From: Actinomyces sp. oral taxon 448 str. F0400 | Lineage (GTDB): Bacteria; Actinomycetota; Actinomycetes; Actinomycetales; Actinomycetaceae | Assembly (NCBI RefSeq): GCF_000220835.1 | Contig: NZ_GL985606.1 | Coordinates: forward strand, 116,794 to 179,796 | Direction of reading: 5' to 3' | Length of the DNA stretch: 63,003 bases | Shown: positions 51,659-60,796 of the stretch, one piece after another | Position numbering within the stretch: position 1 is the stretch's first letter | Layout: each line of letters starts with the position of its first letter | Notes under the pieces: generated by a model | Databases searched by the model: none | The model's input: the letters and a program-made list of their open reading frames with translations, nothing else | Told to the model about the DNA's origin: nothing | Program-made: the position numbers and the translations under genes

Positions 51659-52087
51659 ATGGCGACAGCAGTCTCACAGCACAGCACATCGACCTCCACC
51701 GGCACCGCGAGCAGCCCGCCTCCGGCGGAAAGATTCCTCTCCGACCTGCGCGTGGGCACCACGAGTCGCGTGGTCGGCCTTGTGAAGGACACGGCCAGCG
51801 GCCCCATCATCAGGCGGCTGAGCAACCTGGGCTTCGTCCCCGGCAGGGTCGTCACCCCGTTGCGCCGCGCCCCACTGGGCGACCCGGTCGTCTACCGTGT
51901 GGCCGACTACGAGCTGTGCCTGCGCCACCACGAGGCCCGCATCGTCCGGGTCGAGACCATCACCAAGGCCGACAAGGACGTCGAGGCCGCGGCGGAGTCC
52001 GCCCCCGCGGCCGAGGCGGAGACGGGAAAGACGGTGCCCTCCACCGAGCCGGTCGCCGGAATCCTGGGAGAGGAGCAGCGCCTATGA
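51659..52087 (+). CDS. feoA: FeoA, ferrous iron transport accessory protein
   Basis: 142 residues; the SH3-like core is SRVVGLVKDTASGPIIRRLS, NLGFVPGRVVTPLRRAPLGD and PVVYRVADYELCLRHHEARI. FeoA supports FeoB function. It is longer than the usual 75-85 residues because of a 25-residue Ser/Thr N-terminus and a 40-residue Ala/Glu tail. ATGA-type overlap with feoB. Confidence 0.9.
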   Translation: MATAVSQHSTSTSTGTASSPPPAERFLSDLRVGTTSRVVGLVKDTASGPIIRRLSNLGFVPGRVVTPLRRAPLGDPVVYRVADYELCLRHHEARIVRVETITKADKDVEAAAESAPAAEAETGKTVPSTEPVAGILGEEQRL

Positions 52088-54183
52088 GCGACCACTGCGC
52101 CGCCCATGAGGTCCCCGGCGCCCCGGACTGCCACTGCGGTTCCTCCAACTCCAAGACGCTGGTGGCCGGGGCCCGACGCATCGCCCTGGCGGGTGCCCCC
52201 AACGCCGGCAAGACCTCGATCTACAACGCCCTGACGGGCCTGCGCGCCAAGACCGGCAACTATCCCGGCGTCACCGTCGCCCGGTCACTGGGGACCTGCC
52301 GGATCAGCGGGACCGACCTGACGATCGAGGACCTGCCGGGCGCCTACTCCCTGGACCCGATCAGTCCCGACGAGCAGGTGGTGCGTGACGTCCTCACCGA
52401 CGCCTCGCAGGCCGTCTCCGTCCCCGACGCCCTAGTGGTCGTCGTCGATGCCACGACGCTGCGGCGGGGGTTGAACTTCGTGGCCGAGGCCCTCGCCCTG
52501 GACCTGCCCACCTGCCTGGTGGTCACCATGACCGATGAACTCAGCCGCCGCACCGGGAGACTCGACGTCGAGGCCCTGGGCCGGGCCCTGGGGATTCCGG
52601 CCGTACGAGTGGTCGGCAACCGGGGCATCGGCATGCCCGATCTGCGCAGGCGTCTCACCGAGGTCGCCGACTGGCAGCGCCCGCCGCTGCCGCCGCCCAC
52701 CGACCCCGGTGAGGTCGCCTCCTGGGCCGACTCGATCCTGACCGCCGCCGACTACGAGGCGCCCCAGCAGGACCGCGCCACGGCCGCCGTCGACCGGGTA
52801 CTGCTCCACCCGGTCCTGGGGTCCCTGGTGTTCTTCGCCATCATGTACGTCTTCTTCCAGGCCATCTTCTCCTGGGCCGAGCCCTTCAAAGGGGCCATCG
52901 AGGACGGCTTCGGAGCGCTGGGGACCGTGGTGCACGGCTGGCTCGACGACTCCCACCCCCTGCTGGCCGGGCTCCTGGGCGACGGCCTCATCGGGGGCGT
53001 GGGCTCGGTGCTCACCTTCATCCCCCAGATCATCACCATGTTCCTCATCATCGCCGTCCTGGAGGGCGTGGGGTACATGTCGCGAGCGGCCTTCCTCATG
53101 GACAAGATCATGAGCCGGGCCGGGCTGGAGGGGCGGGCCTTCGTGGCGCTACTGTCCTCGTTGGCCTGCGCGATCCCCGGGATCATGGCCACCCGCACGC
53201 TTCCCAGTGCCAAGGACCGGGTGGCCACGATGCTGGCCGCCCCGCTCATGACCTGCTCGGCGCGCCTGCCCGTCTACGTCCTGCTCACCTCCATCATGGT
53301 GCCCGGCGACGCCAGGATCGGGCCCCTGGGAGCGCGCGGCACCGTCATGTTCGCGCTCTACCTGCTGGGCGCGGTCTCCGCGATGGCGGCCGCCTGGGTG
53401 GTCAAGCGCCTCACCGACCGCGGCGGGGTGCTCCTGCCCTTCTACATGGAGATGCCGCCCTACCGGCTGCCGCGGCCACGCGCCGTCGCGCTCATGGTGT
53501 GGGACGCCTGCAAGGGCTTCGTGAAGAAAGCCGGCACGATCATCACCCTGACCACCATCATCCTGTGGGTGCTGCTCAACGTCCCCATGCGCTCCGAGGA
53601 GCAGTTCAGCGCCCACTGCGCCGCCAACGCCGAGTGCGCATCCGTAGCAGCAGCGGTGGAGGAGCCGTCGTCGTCCACCGTCAAGGGCGACGACGACGAG
53701 ACCGTCACCGACCCCGAGGAGCTGGACAAGCTGCTGGAGGCCCAGAAGACCTCCTACACGATGGACAACTCCTGGGCCGCCAAGGGAGGCAAAGCGGTCC
53801 AGCCGGTCCTCGAGCCACTCGGCTTCGACTGGCGCATCAACGTCGCGGTGCTCTCCTCACTGGCCGCACGCGAGACCTTCGTGGCCACGCTCGGCCAGAT
53901 CGCAGCCGCCGAGGACCCCGAGGAACCCAGCGCCCACCTGGCCACCATGACCTACCAGCAGGACACGCTGACCAACAAGGCCGGCGACAAGCTGTTCAAC
54001 CCCGCCACGATCGCGGCAATCCTCGTGTTCTTCGTCTACGCCCTCCAGTGCATGGCCACGGCCGGCGCGATGCGCCGCGAGACCGGCACCTGGAAATGGC
54101 CGGCCATCGCCTATACCTACATGCTCGTCACCGCCTGGGTGATGGCCACACTCACGCGGTTCATCGTCGCCATGCTCGTGTAG
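52084..54183 (+). CDS. feoB: FeoB, ferrous iron transporter
   Basis: 699 residues. The G domain has G1 LAGAPNAGKTSIYNALTG, G3 EDLPGAYSLDP and G4 VVTMTDEL (T for the usual N). The membrane part contains the two Gate repeats: EGVGYMSRAAFLMDKIM with CAIPGIMATRTLP, and FVKKAGTIITLTTIILWVLL with LSSLAARETFVATLGQIA. The short N-terminal tail has Cys/His residues (APDCHCGSS), possibly metal-binding. Cotranscribed with feoA. Its 3' end is copied at 50535. Confidence 0.95.
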   Translation: MSDHCAAHEVPGAPDCHCGSSNSKTLVAGARRIALAGAPNAGKTSIYNALTGLRAKTGNYPGVTVARSLGTCRISGTDLTIEDLPGAYSLDPISPDEQVVRDVLTDASQAVSVPDALVVVVDATTLRRGLNFVAEALALDLPTCLVVTMTDELSRRTGRLDVEALGRALGIPAVRVVGNRGIGMPDLRRRLTEVADWQRPPLPPPTDPGEVASWADSILTAADYEAPQQDRATAAVDRVLLHPVLGSLVFFAIMYVFFQAIFSWAEPFKGAIEDGFGALGTVVHGWLDDSHPLLAGLLGDGLIGGVGSVLTFIPQIITMFLIIAVLEGVGYMSRAAFLMDKIMSRAGLEGRAFVALLSSLACAIPGIMATRTLPSAKDRVATMLAAPLMTCSARLPVYVLLTSIMVPGDARIGPLGARGTVMFALYLLGAVSAMAAAWVVKRLTDRGGVLLPFYMEMPPYRLPRPRAVALMVWDACKGFVKKAGTIITLTTIILWVLLNVPMRSEEQFSAHCAANAECASVAAAVEEPSSSTVKGDDDETVTDPEELDKLLEAQKTSYTMDNSWAAKGGKAVQPVLEPLGFDWRINVAVLSSLAARETFVATLGQIAAAEDPEEPSAHLATMTYQQDTLTNKAGDKLFNPATIAAILVFFVYALQCMATAGAMRRETGTWKWPAIAYTYMLVTAWVMATLTRFIVAMLV

Positions 54184-54211
54184 GCGGGCGAGGACGGCGA
54201 AGCCGACCGTC

Positions 54212-54217
54212 TAGGCT
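54212..54217 (+). promoter_or_regulatory. TAGGCT -10 box before nudix gene
   Basis: TAGGCT followed after 6 nt by ATG at 54224. An identical copy exists at 50391. Confidence 0.55.
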
Positions 54218-54223
54218 CGACGC

Positions 54224-54724
54224 ATGGCGACTCCCGAGTTCATCGTGTCCCTGCGGCAGAAGATCGGCCACGAGCAGCTGTGGCTTCCCGGCGTGAGCAT
54301 CATCGTCGTCGACGACGCCGGCCGTCTCCTGCTGGGGCGGCGGGCTGACAACGGGCAGTGGGCCGTGGTCTCCGGCATCCCCGAGCCCGGCGAGCAGCCC
54401 GCGACGGCGATCCGGCGCGAGTGCCTGGAGGAGACCGGCGTAGACGTCGAGATCCTGGCCCTCATCGGTGTGGAGGCCGGTCAACCGATCTCCTTCCCCA
54501 ACGGCGACAACTGCGTCTTCATGGACATCAACTTCGTGGGACGCCCCCGCCCGGGCACGACGGCGCGCGCCCACGTGGCCGACGACGAGTCCACGCACGT
54601 GGGCTGGTTCCGCCCCGACTCGCTCCCCGAGCCCCTGTCGGACTCCAGCGCCGCCCGAATCAGAGCGGGCCTGTCCTGGCTGGCCGACCCGGTACCGGGA
54701 GCCCGCTTCCGCCCCGCGTTCTGA
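54224..54724 (+). CDS. Nudix hydrolase
   Basis: 166 residues. The Nudix box GIPEPGEQPATAIRRECLEE, followed by TGV, is complete (Gx5Ex7REUxEExGU). It hydrolyses a nucleoside diphosphate-linked compound or cleans up oxidised nucleotides; substrate unknown. The -10 box at 54212 suggests its own leaderless promoter just after feoB. Confidence 0.93.
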   Translation: MATPEFIVSLRQKIGHEQLWLPGVSIIVVDDAGRLLLGRRADNGQWAVVSGIPEPGEQPATAIRRECLEETGVDVEILALIGVEAGQPISFPNGDNCVFMDINFVGRPRPGTTARAHVADDESTHVGWFRPDSLPEPLSDSSAARIRAGLSWLADPVPGARFRPAF

Positions 54725-54759
54725 CAGCGCCCTCCTTCCTCCGGCCAGGGCCATTCCAA

Positions 54760-54792
54760 GCGTGCGGGAGCCGGTACCCTGTCCCCGCACGC
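54760..54792. terminator. Hairpin between convergent nudix and VOC genes
   Basis: GCGTGCGGG and CCCGCACGC form a 9-bp stem around a 15-nt loop, 36 nt after the nudix stop. Confidence 0.5.
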
Positions 54793-54851
54793 GCAGACGG
54801 CACCCACCGGCGGAAAAATATCCCCCGGCCGCGACGGAGGTAAGGCGGTGG

Positions 54852-55364
54852 TCAAGCCTCGGGCACCTCGATGCCGACGCGCCGGAGGCCCTCGGCCTGC
54901 TCGCTGCCGGGGTCCAGGGGCCTGGCGGCGGTGAGGACGACGCGCACACCCTCGGGGGTGGCGACCTCGACCTCCCGTGAGTTCCACGGGGTGATGCGCG
55001 GGCCGGTGACGCTGCCCGGTCGGAGCCGCTCGCAGGCCTTGGCGATCTCGTCGATCTGGGACAGGACGCAGGCGAAGCTGACGCTCATCGCGGGGCCGGT
55101 GGCCGGGGTGGGCTCCTGCGGGGCCGGAACCAGGAGGACGTCCTGGAAGGCCCAGCGGCGCAGGTGCACCAGTCGGCCGGGAATGCTGAACAGGGTGAAG
55201 AAGCCCAGTGCCTCCGTCCAGAAGTCGACCGAGGCGTCCAGGTCCAACGTCGGGACGGTGATGAACATCGGCATACCGTAAATGCCGTGGAAGGGCTCCG
55301 GCGGCCGGGCGTCCTCAGCAGGGACAGGGACGGGGCTCATCTCGAAGGCGTTGAAAGTGCTCAT
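54852..55364 (-). CDS. VOC-family protein
   Basis: 170 residues from MSTFNAFEMSPVP (GATGAGG upstream); an upstream ATG at 55385 would add 7. The glyoxalase fold shows in FITVPTLDLDASVDFWTEAL, then SIPGRLVHLRRWAFQDVLLV, and EVEVATPEGVRVVLTAA. Function unknown. Confidence 0.8.
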   Translation of the reverse strand: MSTFNAFEMSPVPVPAEDARPPEPFHGIYGMPMFITVPTLDLDASVDFWTEALGFFTLFSIPGRLVHLRRWAFQDVLLVPAPQEPTPATGPAMSVSFACVLSQIDEIAKACERLRPGSVTGPRITPWNSREVEVATPEGVRVVLTAARPLDPGSEQAEGLRRVGIEVPEA

Positions 55365-55466
55365 GCGCGCAGCCTCATCCCTCACGCCACGTAAGGTTCA
55401 AGACAGATCCGAGTTGCGGTTCCATCTACTCACCACCGCTGCCGACGGCCCCGCAGCGGGGCGACA

Positions 55467-56111
55467 TCATAACGGCATCATCGCGGAGGCGACGAGGTTG
55501 CTGTGCGGCAGCGGCTCGTCGCGGCCGAGCGCCCGACACCAGTCATCGGTGGTGGCCACCGCCGCCCAGTTGGAGTGCAGCAGCGCCATCATGGTGGCGT
55601 GCACCGTGCGAGCATTCGCCCTTCCGGCGCAGTTGCGCAGGTTGATGGCGCCGACGGCGTCGGAGAGCACCTCCGTCGTCAGGCCGATCGTCTCGCCCCA
55701 GGCCGCTGAGGCCAGGATGCAGTTGTTCGCCATGAACCCGACGAGCGTCACGGTGTCAACGTCCTGCTCGTGCAGCCACGCGGCGAGGTCTGTTCCCGCA
55801 TAGATCGACCCGCGGCGCTTGACGACGCGCTTCCACTGGGCAGTCCGTCGGCGCTCGATACACGGGCAGAGCTCGAAGCCCTTCCCGCCGGGGTTGAAGA
55901 TCGTGCCGCCGGGCGGGCCGGCGTGCTGCACGCAGGCCACCGGGAGGCCGGCGTTCTCGGCGACGTCAAGTGCCCGCTCGATCCGCTCCAGGCAGTCGCT
56001 CAGGCTCGGGTGGCGGATGCGCAGCGGCAGGTGGGCGTACTCGTTCTGCACGTCGACCAGGACGAGGGCCCGGTGAGGGGCGGTTCGGACCAGTTCATCG
56101 AGATCAGTCAC
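55467..56111 (-). CDS. Isochorismatase-family cysteine hydrolase
   Basis: 214 residues from GTG at 56111 (GGAGACACC upstream). The catalytic Asp is in ALVLVDVQNEYAHLPL, and the Cys is in LVGFMANNCILASAAWGE. The WKRVVKRRGSIYAGTDLAAW region holds the Lys. Family members hydrolyse amides such as nicotinamide. It is divergent from the GlxA-type regulator at 56281, a common pairing. Confidence 0.87.
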   Translation of the reverse strand: MTDLDELVRTAPHRALVLVDVQNEYAHLPLRIRHPSLSDCLERIERALDVAENAGLPVACVQHAGPPGGTIFNPGGKGFELCPCIERRRTAQWKRVVKRRGSIYAGTDLAAWLHEQDVDTVTLVGFMANNCILASAAWGETIGLTTEVLSDAVGAINLRNCAGRANARTVHATMMALLHSNWAAVATTDDWCRALGRDEPLPHSNLVASAMMPL

Positions 56112-56280
56112 GGTGTCTCCAAAGGTGTGCGCCTTGGCGCAGTGGTTGCGTGGTGACCCCCAGGATGTGCGGTCGGACCGACACCCACCAGTGGCACATA
56201 TGCTATTCACCGATGGTTTCACGCCAATCCGCTCAGGCGTGCCGATGCGGCGCAGGGCAGGACTCACTCAGGGAGGTCTC

Positions 56281-57447
56281 ATGCACATCGCCGTCTACGC
56301 CTTCGACGGCGTCGCCACCTTCCACCTGTCGATCCCCCAGATGGTCTTCGGGACCGTGAGACAGCTGGGGCTGGCGGACTGGCGGGTCTCGTTGTTCACC
56401 ACCACCTCCGGGGCGGCCGCGCCCACGGAGGACGTCACAGGTCCCGAGGCCGCCGTGAGCGCCGAGACTCCCACACCGCCAATGCACCGGGAGGATCCGG
56501 CATCCTTGCCCTCCTCGCTGCCCACCCTCTCCGTCCGCACCTCGGAGGGCTACGTCCTCAGCGGCCTGGGCGGTCCGGAGCTGGCGGGGAAGGCCGACGT
56601 CGTCGTGGTACCGGCGTGGTTCGCCGACGGGCGCGCCGCGGGAAGGGAGCTGTGCTCACTGCTGAAGGCGGCGCACGCCCGGGGCGCGAACATCGTCGGC
56701 CTGTGTCTGGGGGCGATCCCGCTGGCTGAGGCCGGCCTCATCGGTGAGCGCCGGGCGGTGACGCACTGGCGGGCCTTCGAGCCGCTGGCGCGCGAGCACC
56801 CGGAGATCGCGCTGGACGAGTCGGTCCTGTATGTCGACCACGGTGACGTCCTGACCTCGGCTGGTGCGGCGTCGGGCCTGGACGCGTGCCTCCACCTGGT
56901 GCGCGCGCAGCTGGGGGCACGGGCCGCCAATGAGGTCGCACGCCAGCTCGTCATCGCGCCGCATCGCGAGGGCGGGCAGGCCCAGTACATCGAGCGGCCG
57001 GTGCCGCAGTACACCGACGACGACCCGATAGGCCGCACGGTGGCCTGGGCACTGGAGCACCTGAGCGAGCCGTTGCCGGTGGAGCGGCTGGCGAGGACGG
57101 CGCAGATGAGCACTCGCTCCTTCATCCGAACCTTCCGTGAGACGACCGGGACCGCGCCAGCGGCCTGGGTGCGCGTCCAGCGGGTGCGCGAGGCACAGCG
57201 GCTCCTGGAGAGCACGGATCTGACGGTGGAGCAGGTGGCTTCGGTCTGCGGCTTCGGTAGCGCGGTCACTATGCGACAGGCTTTCGCCCGAACGCTCGGC
57301 ACGACGCCGTCGGCCTACCGACGCCGGTTCCGCACCGCTTCTCCCGACCCTGCCGGTGATAGGGACGTCACTGCGCAGGCGGCTCGACGACGAGCGGAGC
57401 CTCGTCCGGCGCTCGTACCTCGGCCCGGGGCGTCGGCTCCAGGCTGA
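56281..57447 (+). CDS. GlxA-type AraC-family regulator
   Basis: 388 residues, ATG after AGGGAGGTCTC. An N-terminal DJ-1/PfpI-like domain (MHIAVYAFDGVATFHLSIPQ, NIVGLCLGAIPLAEAGLIGE) is followed by an AraC domain: LPVERLARTAQMSTRSFIRT and TVEQVASVCGFGSAVTMRQA. It probably controls the divergent isochorismatase-family gene. After GTTPSAYRRRFR, the last 40 residues are low-complexity and overlap the amylase remnant, so the original C-terminus may have been replaced. Confidence 0.88.
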   Translation: MHIAVYAFDGVATFHLSIPQMVFGTVRQLGLADWRVSLFTTTSGAAAPTEDVTGPEAAVSAETPTPPMHREDPASLPSSLPTLSVRTSEGYVLSGLGGPELAGKADVVVVPAWFADGRAAGRELCSLLKAAHARGANIVGLCLGAIPLAEAGLIGERRAVTHWRAFEPLAREHPEIALDESVLYVDHGDVLTSAGAASGLDACLHLVRAQLGARAANEVARQLVIAPHREGGQAQYIERPVPQYTDDDPIGRTVAWALEHLSEPLPVERLARTAQMSTRSFIRTFRETTGTAPAAWVRVQRVREAQRLLESTDLTVEQVASVCGFGSAVTMRQAFARTLGTTPSAYRRRFRTASPDPAGDRDVTAQAARRRAEPRPALVPRPGASAPG

Positions 57448-58045
57448 GACTCACGTGCAACCACTGCCCCTGCTCGTCCCCGTAGTAGACGCTGGGCACG
57501 CCACCCACGGTCATGAGCAGAACGACGGCGAGCGCAGCCTTCGCAGCACCCACCTTGCTGGCGATACGGGTGACGTCGTGGTTGCCGACGAAGGTGGCCG
57601 GGATGAAGCTCTCCAGCAGCTCGTTGTGGCGCCCCAGGCACCAGTCGAGCTCATAGAAGTTGACGTCGGCCAGCGAGCTCCAGATCGCCTTCCACAGCTC
57701 GTACTGGGCGACAGTGTCCACGGTGGAGGCCTCCACGAAACCGGTGTAGTCGCCGTGGATGACCTCGCCCATGAACCAGGCGTCGGGGTGGCGCTCTCGT
57801 ACGGCGGGCAGGACACTGGCCCAGAAGGCGGGGTCGATGCCGTAGGCGGCGTCCAGGCGCCAGGCGCTCGCGCCACGATCGAGCCAGTGGGTGAGAACCC
57901 GCACGGCGAGGTCGCGCACCTCGGCGGAGTCGTGGTTGAGAGCGGCCAACGACTCGCGCCCCTCGAAGGTGGCGTAGCCGGGACCGCCCTCCCCGCCGGC
58001 CGCGTCATCGAAGCGGAAGCGGTCGCGCCCCTCTCCCCCGGATCG
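57368..58045 (-). pseudogene. Alpha-amylase (GH13) gene remnant
   Basis: The catalytic core remains: WRLDAAYGIDP (nucleophile Asp), WFMGEVIHGDYTGF (acid Glu) and FVGNHDVTRIA (Asp). Before FRFDDAAGGEG the N-terminal barrel is missing. After VPSVYYGDEQG the sequence jumps to what looks like the extreme C-terminus (WLHVSLSLEPTPRAEVRAPD). So both the N-terminal third and an internal stretch are deleted. A readable ORF extends to 58069 but cannot make an active enzyme. Confidence 0.75.
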
Positions 58046-58145
58046 CGCGGCCCGCCTCTGACCGGTCACCCGGCGCGCTCACCCATGCTCCGAGGCGGAA
58101 CCGGACCAGGCTCGGCGGAAAAGGGGCTACAGGAGACGAGCGGTC

Positions 58146-58430
58146 TCAGACCTCCTCGTACTGGGTGATGACGGGAGCCTCGTCGGAGAGCTCGACCAGC
58201 CGGGGGATGAGGGTGGTGAAGTGCTCGGAGGCGTTGTGGGCATCGATGGCGGCGGCGTCGGCCCAGCCCTCAACGAAAGCGAAAGCACCGGCGTCCTCGC
58301 GGGAGACGACGAACTGGTAGGAGACGTTGCCGACCTCGGCGAGGCTGCCGGCGACCAGGCGGCGACCGAGCTCGACGAAGCGCTCACGATTGGCCTCGGG
58401 AACTGCGAAAGTGGCAATGATGGTGATCAT
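58146..58430 (-). CDS. Antibiotic-biosynthesis-monooxygenase-like (ABM) protein
   Basis: 94 residues. MITIIATFAVPEANRERFVE, then YQFVVSREDAGAFAFVEGWA and DAHNASEHFTTLIPRL match the YgiN/ABM dimeric beta-barrel family, some of which are quinol or haem-degrading monooxygenases. GGAGTTCC precedes the ATG. Neighbouring haem genes are suggestive only. Confidence 0.88.
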   Translation of the reverse strand: MITIIATFAVPEANRERFVELGRRLVAGSLAEVGNVSYQFVVSREDAGAFAFVEGWADAAAIDAHNASEHFTTLIPRLVELSDEAPVITQYEEV

Positions 58431-58502
58431 GGAACTCCTCGATCCGGTCCGTCGGCGGCCCTCCGACCGTCATGACGCGACCCCATGCTATTGAGGATCG
58501 AC

Positions 58503-59309
58503 TCAGTCCCGTGGCTGGCGCTCCGCCCACTCGCGCGGGCTGACCCGGCACCCCGTGTAGAAGGGGGTGTCGATGCGCACGTGGAGGCGGGCCTCCGTGT
58601 AGCGCTGATGGTGGATGACGCCCTCGAGCCGGTCGAGGGCGTCGGCCTCGAAGGCGAGGACCCACTCGTAGTCGCTCATGCCGAAGGTCGAGAGGGTGGA
58701 GCCCTTGACGTCCGGGTACGCGGAGAAGCCGTTGCGACCGTGCGCGGCCATGATCCGCGAGCGCTCCTCGCCGGGGAGCAGGTACCAGTCGTAGCTGCGC
58801 ACGAAGGGGTAGACCATGCACCAGTCCCGCGGGGCGACGCCGCCGAAGCAGGCGGGGATGTGGCGGCGGTTGAATTCAGCGGGCGTGTGCAGGCCCATGC
58901 AGGACCACACGGGCTCGACGTAGCGGCCCAGGGCGCTGGCGCGCAGCCGGTGGCTCGCGTCCTGAAGCTTCTCCGGGTCGTCGTCGAGCCACCAGATCAT
59001 GAGGTCGGCGTCGCTTCGGAACCCGGCGACGTCGTACCAGCCGCGGGTGGTGACCTCGGACTGGTCGACGAAGTAGTTCGACTCGCCGACGAGCCGGCGG
59101 CGGGTGTCCTCGAGGGCGGGCAGCGACGACGTGAGTCGGTAGACGGCGTACAGGGCGTAGTGGAGACGGTCGTTGACCGCGTCCAGGTCGACGTCGGCGG
59201 CGTCGCGCGGGTCGTGGTGGGGGCGGCGCTCTTCCTCCTCGAAGCGGTGCAGGTGGGGGGCGCCCTCACCGGAGTCGACGGCGGGGTGGGTGTTCTCGTG
59301 GCTCGTCAT
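58503..59309 (-). CDS. hemQ: HemQ/ChdC, coproheme decarboxylase
   Basis: 268 residues from ATG overlapping the cpfC stop (ATGA at 59306). YALYAVYRLTSSLPALE, TRGWYDVAGFRSDADLMIWW and YPFVRSYDWYLLPGEERSRI are those of the chlorite-dismutase-like HemQ; SYDWYLL holds the Tyr needed for decarboxylation. It converts coproheme to haem b, the last step of the coproporphyrin-dependent pathway of Gram-positives. Confidence 0.94.
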   Translation of the reverse strand: MTSHENTHPAVDSGEGAPHLHRFEEEERRPHHDPRDAADVDLDAVNDRLHYALYAVYRLTSSLPALEDTRRRLVGESNYFVDQSEVTTRGWYDVAGFRSDADLMIWWLDDDPEKLQDASHRLRASALGRYVEPVWSCMGLHTPAEFNRRHIPACFGGVAPRDWCMVYPFVRSYDWYLLPGEERSRIMAAHGRNGFSAYPDVKGSTLSTFGMSDYEWVLAFEADALDRLEGVIHHQRYTEARLHVRIDTPFYTGCRVSPREWAERQPRD

Positions 59310-60796
59310 CGTGGGTCTCCTTCCTCGGCGATAGGAGCAGTATGCGGCCTCCCGGGCGACAGCGGGACCGAGGTCGTCAAGTTCACCGCGTCGGTCTCGT
59401 CCGCCGGGACCACCGGGTTCTCCAGGTCGTCCGACGGGCCGCTCGCCCCGGGGCCGGTCGTGCGGAGCGCGCCGCATGCGCCGGGCCGGCCGGCGCGGCC
59501 TGCATGAGCGTCGTGGCCGCCGGAGCCGTCGCGGGCGCGGGGCGGTCGGGTCGCCGGAAGGCAGCAGTCGGGCGGGCAAACGGTGTGGAAGGGGCCGGTG
59601 CCGGTGGTCGACGTCGGACGGGCGCCCTCTCCGCGGGCCACGGCGGCGCGCTCCGCCAGGACATCCCCCAGGGAGGATACGAAAGCCGGGTGGGTACCGG
59701 CCGTCGCCGCCCGCACGTAGGGCATCCCCAGGCGCTCGGCGGTGTTCGCGGCCTCGATGTCGAGGTCGAAGACGACCTCCATGTGGTCGGCGACGAAGCC
59801 GACCGGCGCCACGACGACGCCGGCGGGCGCCGTCACCGGCATGCCGTCCGTGAGACGGCCGGCGGCGAGGGACTCCAGATGGTCGTTGATATCCGGCTCG
59901 AGCCAGCGGGACCGGGGCGGGCCGGAGCGCGAGCAGAACACGAGGTCGTGGTCGGGCGGCGCCTTCAGGCCGAGACGCTCGGCGAGGACGGGCAGCAGAA
60001 CGTCGATGAAACGGCGATGCTGAGCCACGTAGGAGATCTCGGTCGACAGGTCGGCGGCCACACCGGGGTCGAGGGCGGCGGGACCGGGGTGGGAGGCGCT
60101 TCGGCCGTCGCGGGGGGCCGAGCCCCGCTCCATGGATTCGGGAATGGAGTGAGTGACGAGCGCGAGCCTGACGGCCCGCGGGTCGATGCCGCGCTCACGC
60201 AGCCGCTCGTACGCCTCGACGATGGCGTCGACGTTGGCCCGCAGCATGCCGTCGGTGTTGTAGAAGGGGCGGGTCTTGTCGACGGTGAGCCTCACGGGCG
60301 CCCCGCCCGCGCCGCCGACCCGGGCGGCGGCATCGGCCTCGGCGCCCCGCCCGGTGGTCCCGTCGGCTCCAGCGGCGAGCAGCTCCAGCGCGCCGGCCAC
60401 GTCCTCGCGGTACTGGCGGCATCCCGAGTAAGAGCCGTATGCGGAGGTTGTGACCGCCAGGACGCGGCGCGCCCCGCCGTCGGCCAGGGCGCGCAGGGCC
60501 TCGGAGACGAAAGGGAACCAGTTGCGGTTGCCGACGACCACCGGTAGATGCGAACCCCGGGCGGCCAGCTCAGTGCGCAGGGCCTCCAGGAGTTCGGCGT
60601 TGCGGGCGTTGATCGGTGAGATTCCGCCGAAACGGCCATAGTGACCGGAGACCTGCAGGAGCCGCGAGTCGGGCACGCCCCGCCCAGCGGTGGCGTTGCG
60701 CATAAATGGCAGGACGTCGTCGGGGCCCTGCGGGCCGCCGTAGGACAGCAGGAGAACGGCGTCGTAGGGGGACAGGGGATCCAGGGGGTCGTTCAT
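59306..60796 (-). CDS. hemH: Coproporphyrin ferrochelatase (CpfC/HemH) with C-terminal extension
   Basis: 496 residues against about 350 usual. The core has AVLLLSYGGPQGPDDVLPFM, GGISPINARNAELLEAL, VTTSAYGSYSGCRQYREDV and GFVADHMEVVFDLDIEAA. It inserts iron into coproporphyrin III. An insert of about 30 residues follows ALELLAAGA. After FHTVCPPDCCLPATRP, whose cysteines may belong to a [2Fe-2S] site, an extra 85 Pro/Gly/Ala-rich residues end at EEGDPR. Coupled to hemQ and hemA by overlaps. Confidence 0.92.
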   Translation of the reverse strand: MNDPLDPLSPYDAVLLLSYGGPQGPDDVLPFMRNATAGRGVPDSRLLQVSGHYGRFGGISPINARNAELLEALRTELAARGSHLPVVVGNRNWFPFVSEALRALADGGARRVLAVTTSAYGSYSGCRQYREDVAGALELLAAGADGTTGRGAEADAAARVGGAGGAPVRLTVDKTRPFYNTDGMLRANVDAIVEAYERLRERGIDPRAVRLALVTHSIPESMERGSAPRDGRSASHPGPAALDPGVAADLSTEISYVAQHRRFIDVLLPVLAERLGLKAPPDHDLVFCSRSGPPRSRWLEPDINDHLESLAAGRLTDGMPVTAPAGVVVAPVGFVADHMEVVFDLDIEAANTAERLGMPYVRAATAGTHPAFVSSLGDVLAERAAVARGEGARPTSTTGTGPFHTVCPPDCCLPATRPPRARDGSGGHDAHAGRAGRPGACGALRTTGPGASGPSDDLENPVVPADETDAVNLTTSVPLSPGRPHTAPIAEEGDPR

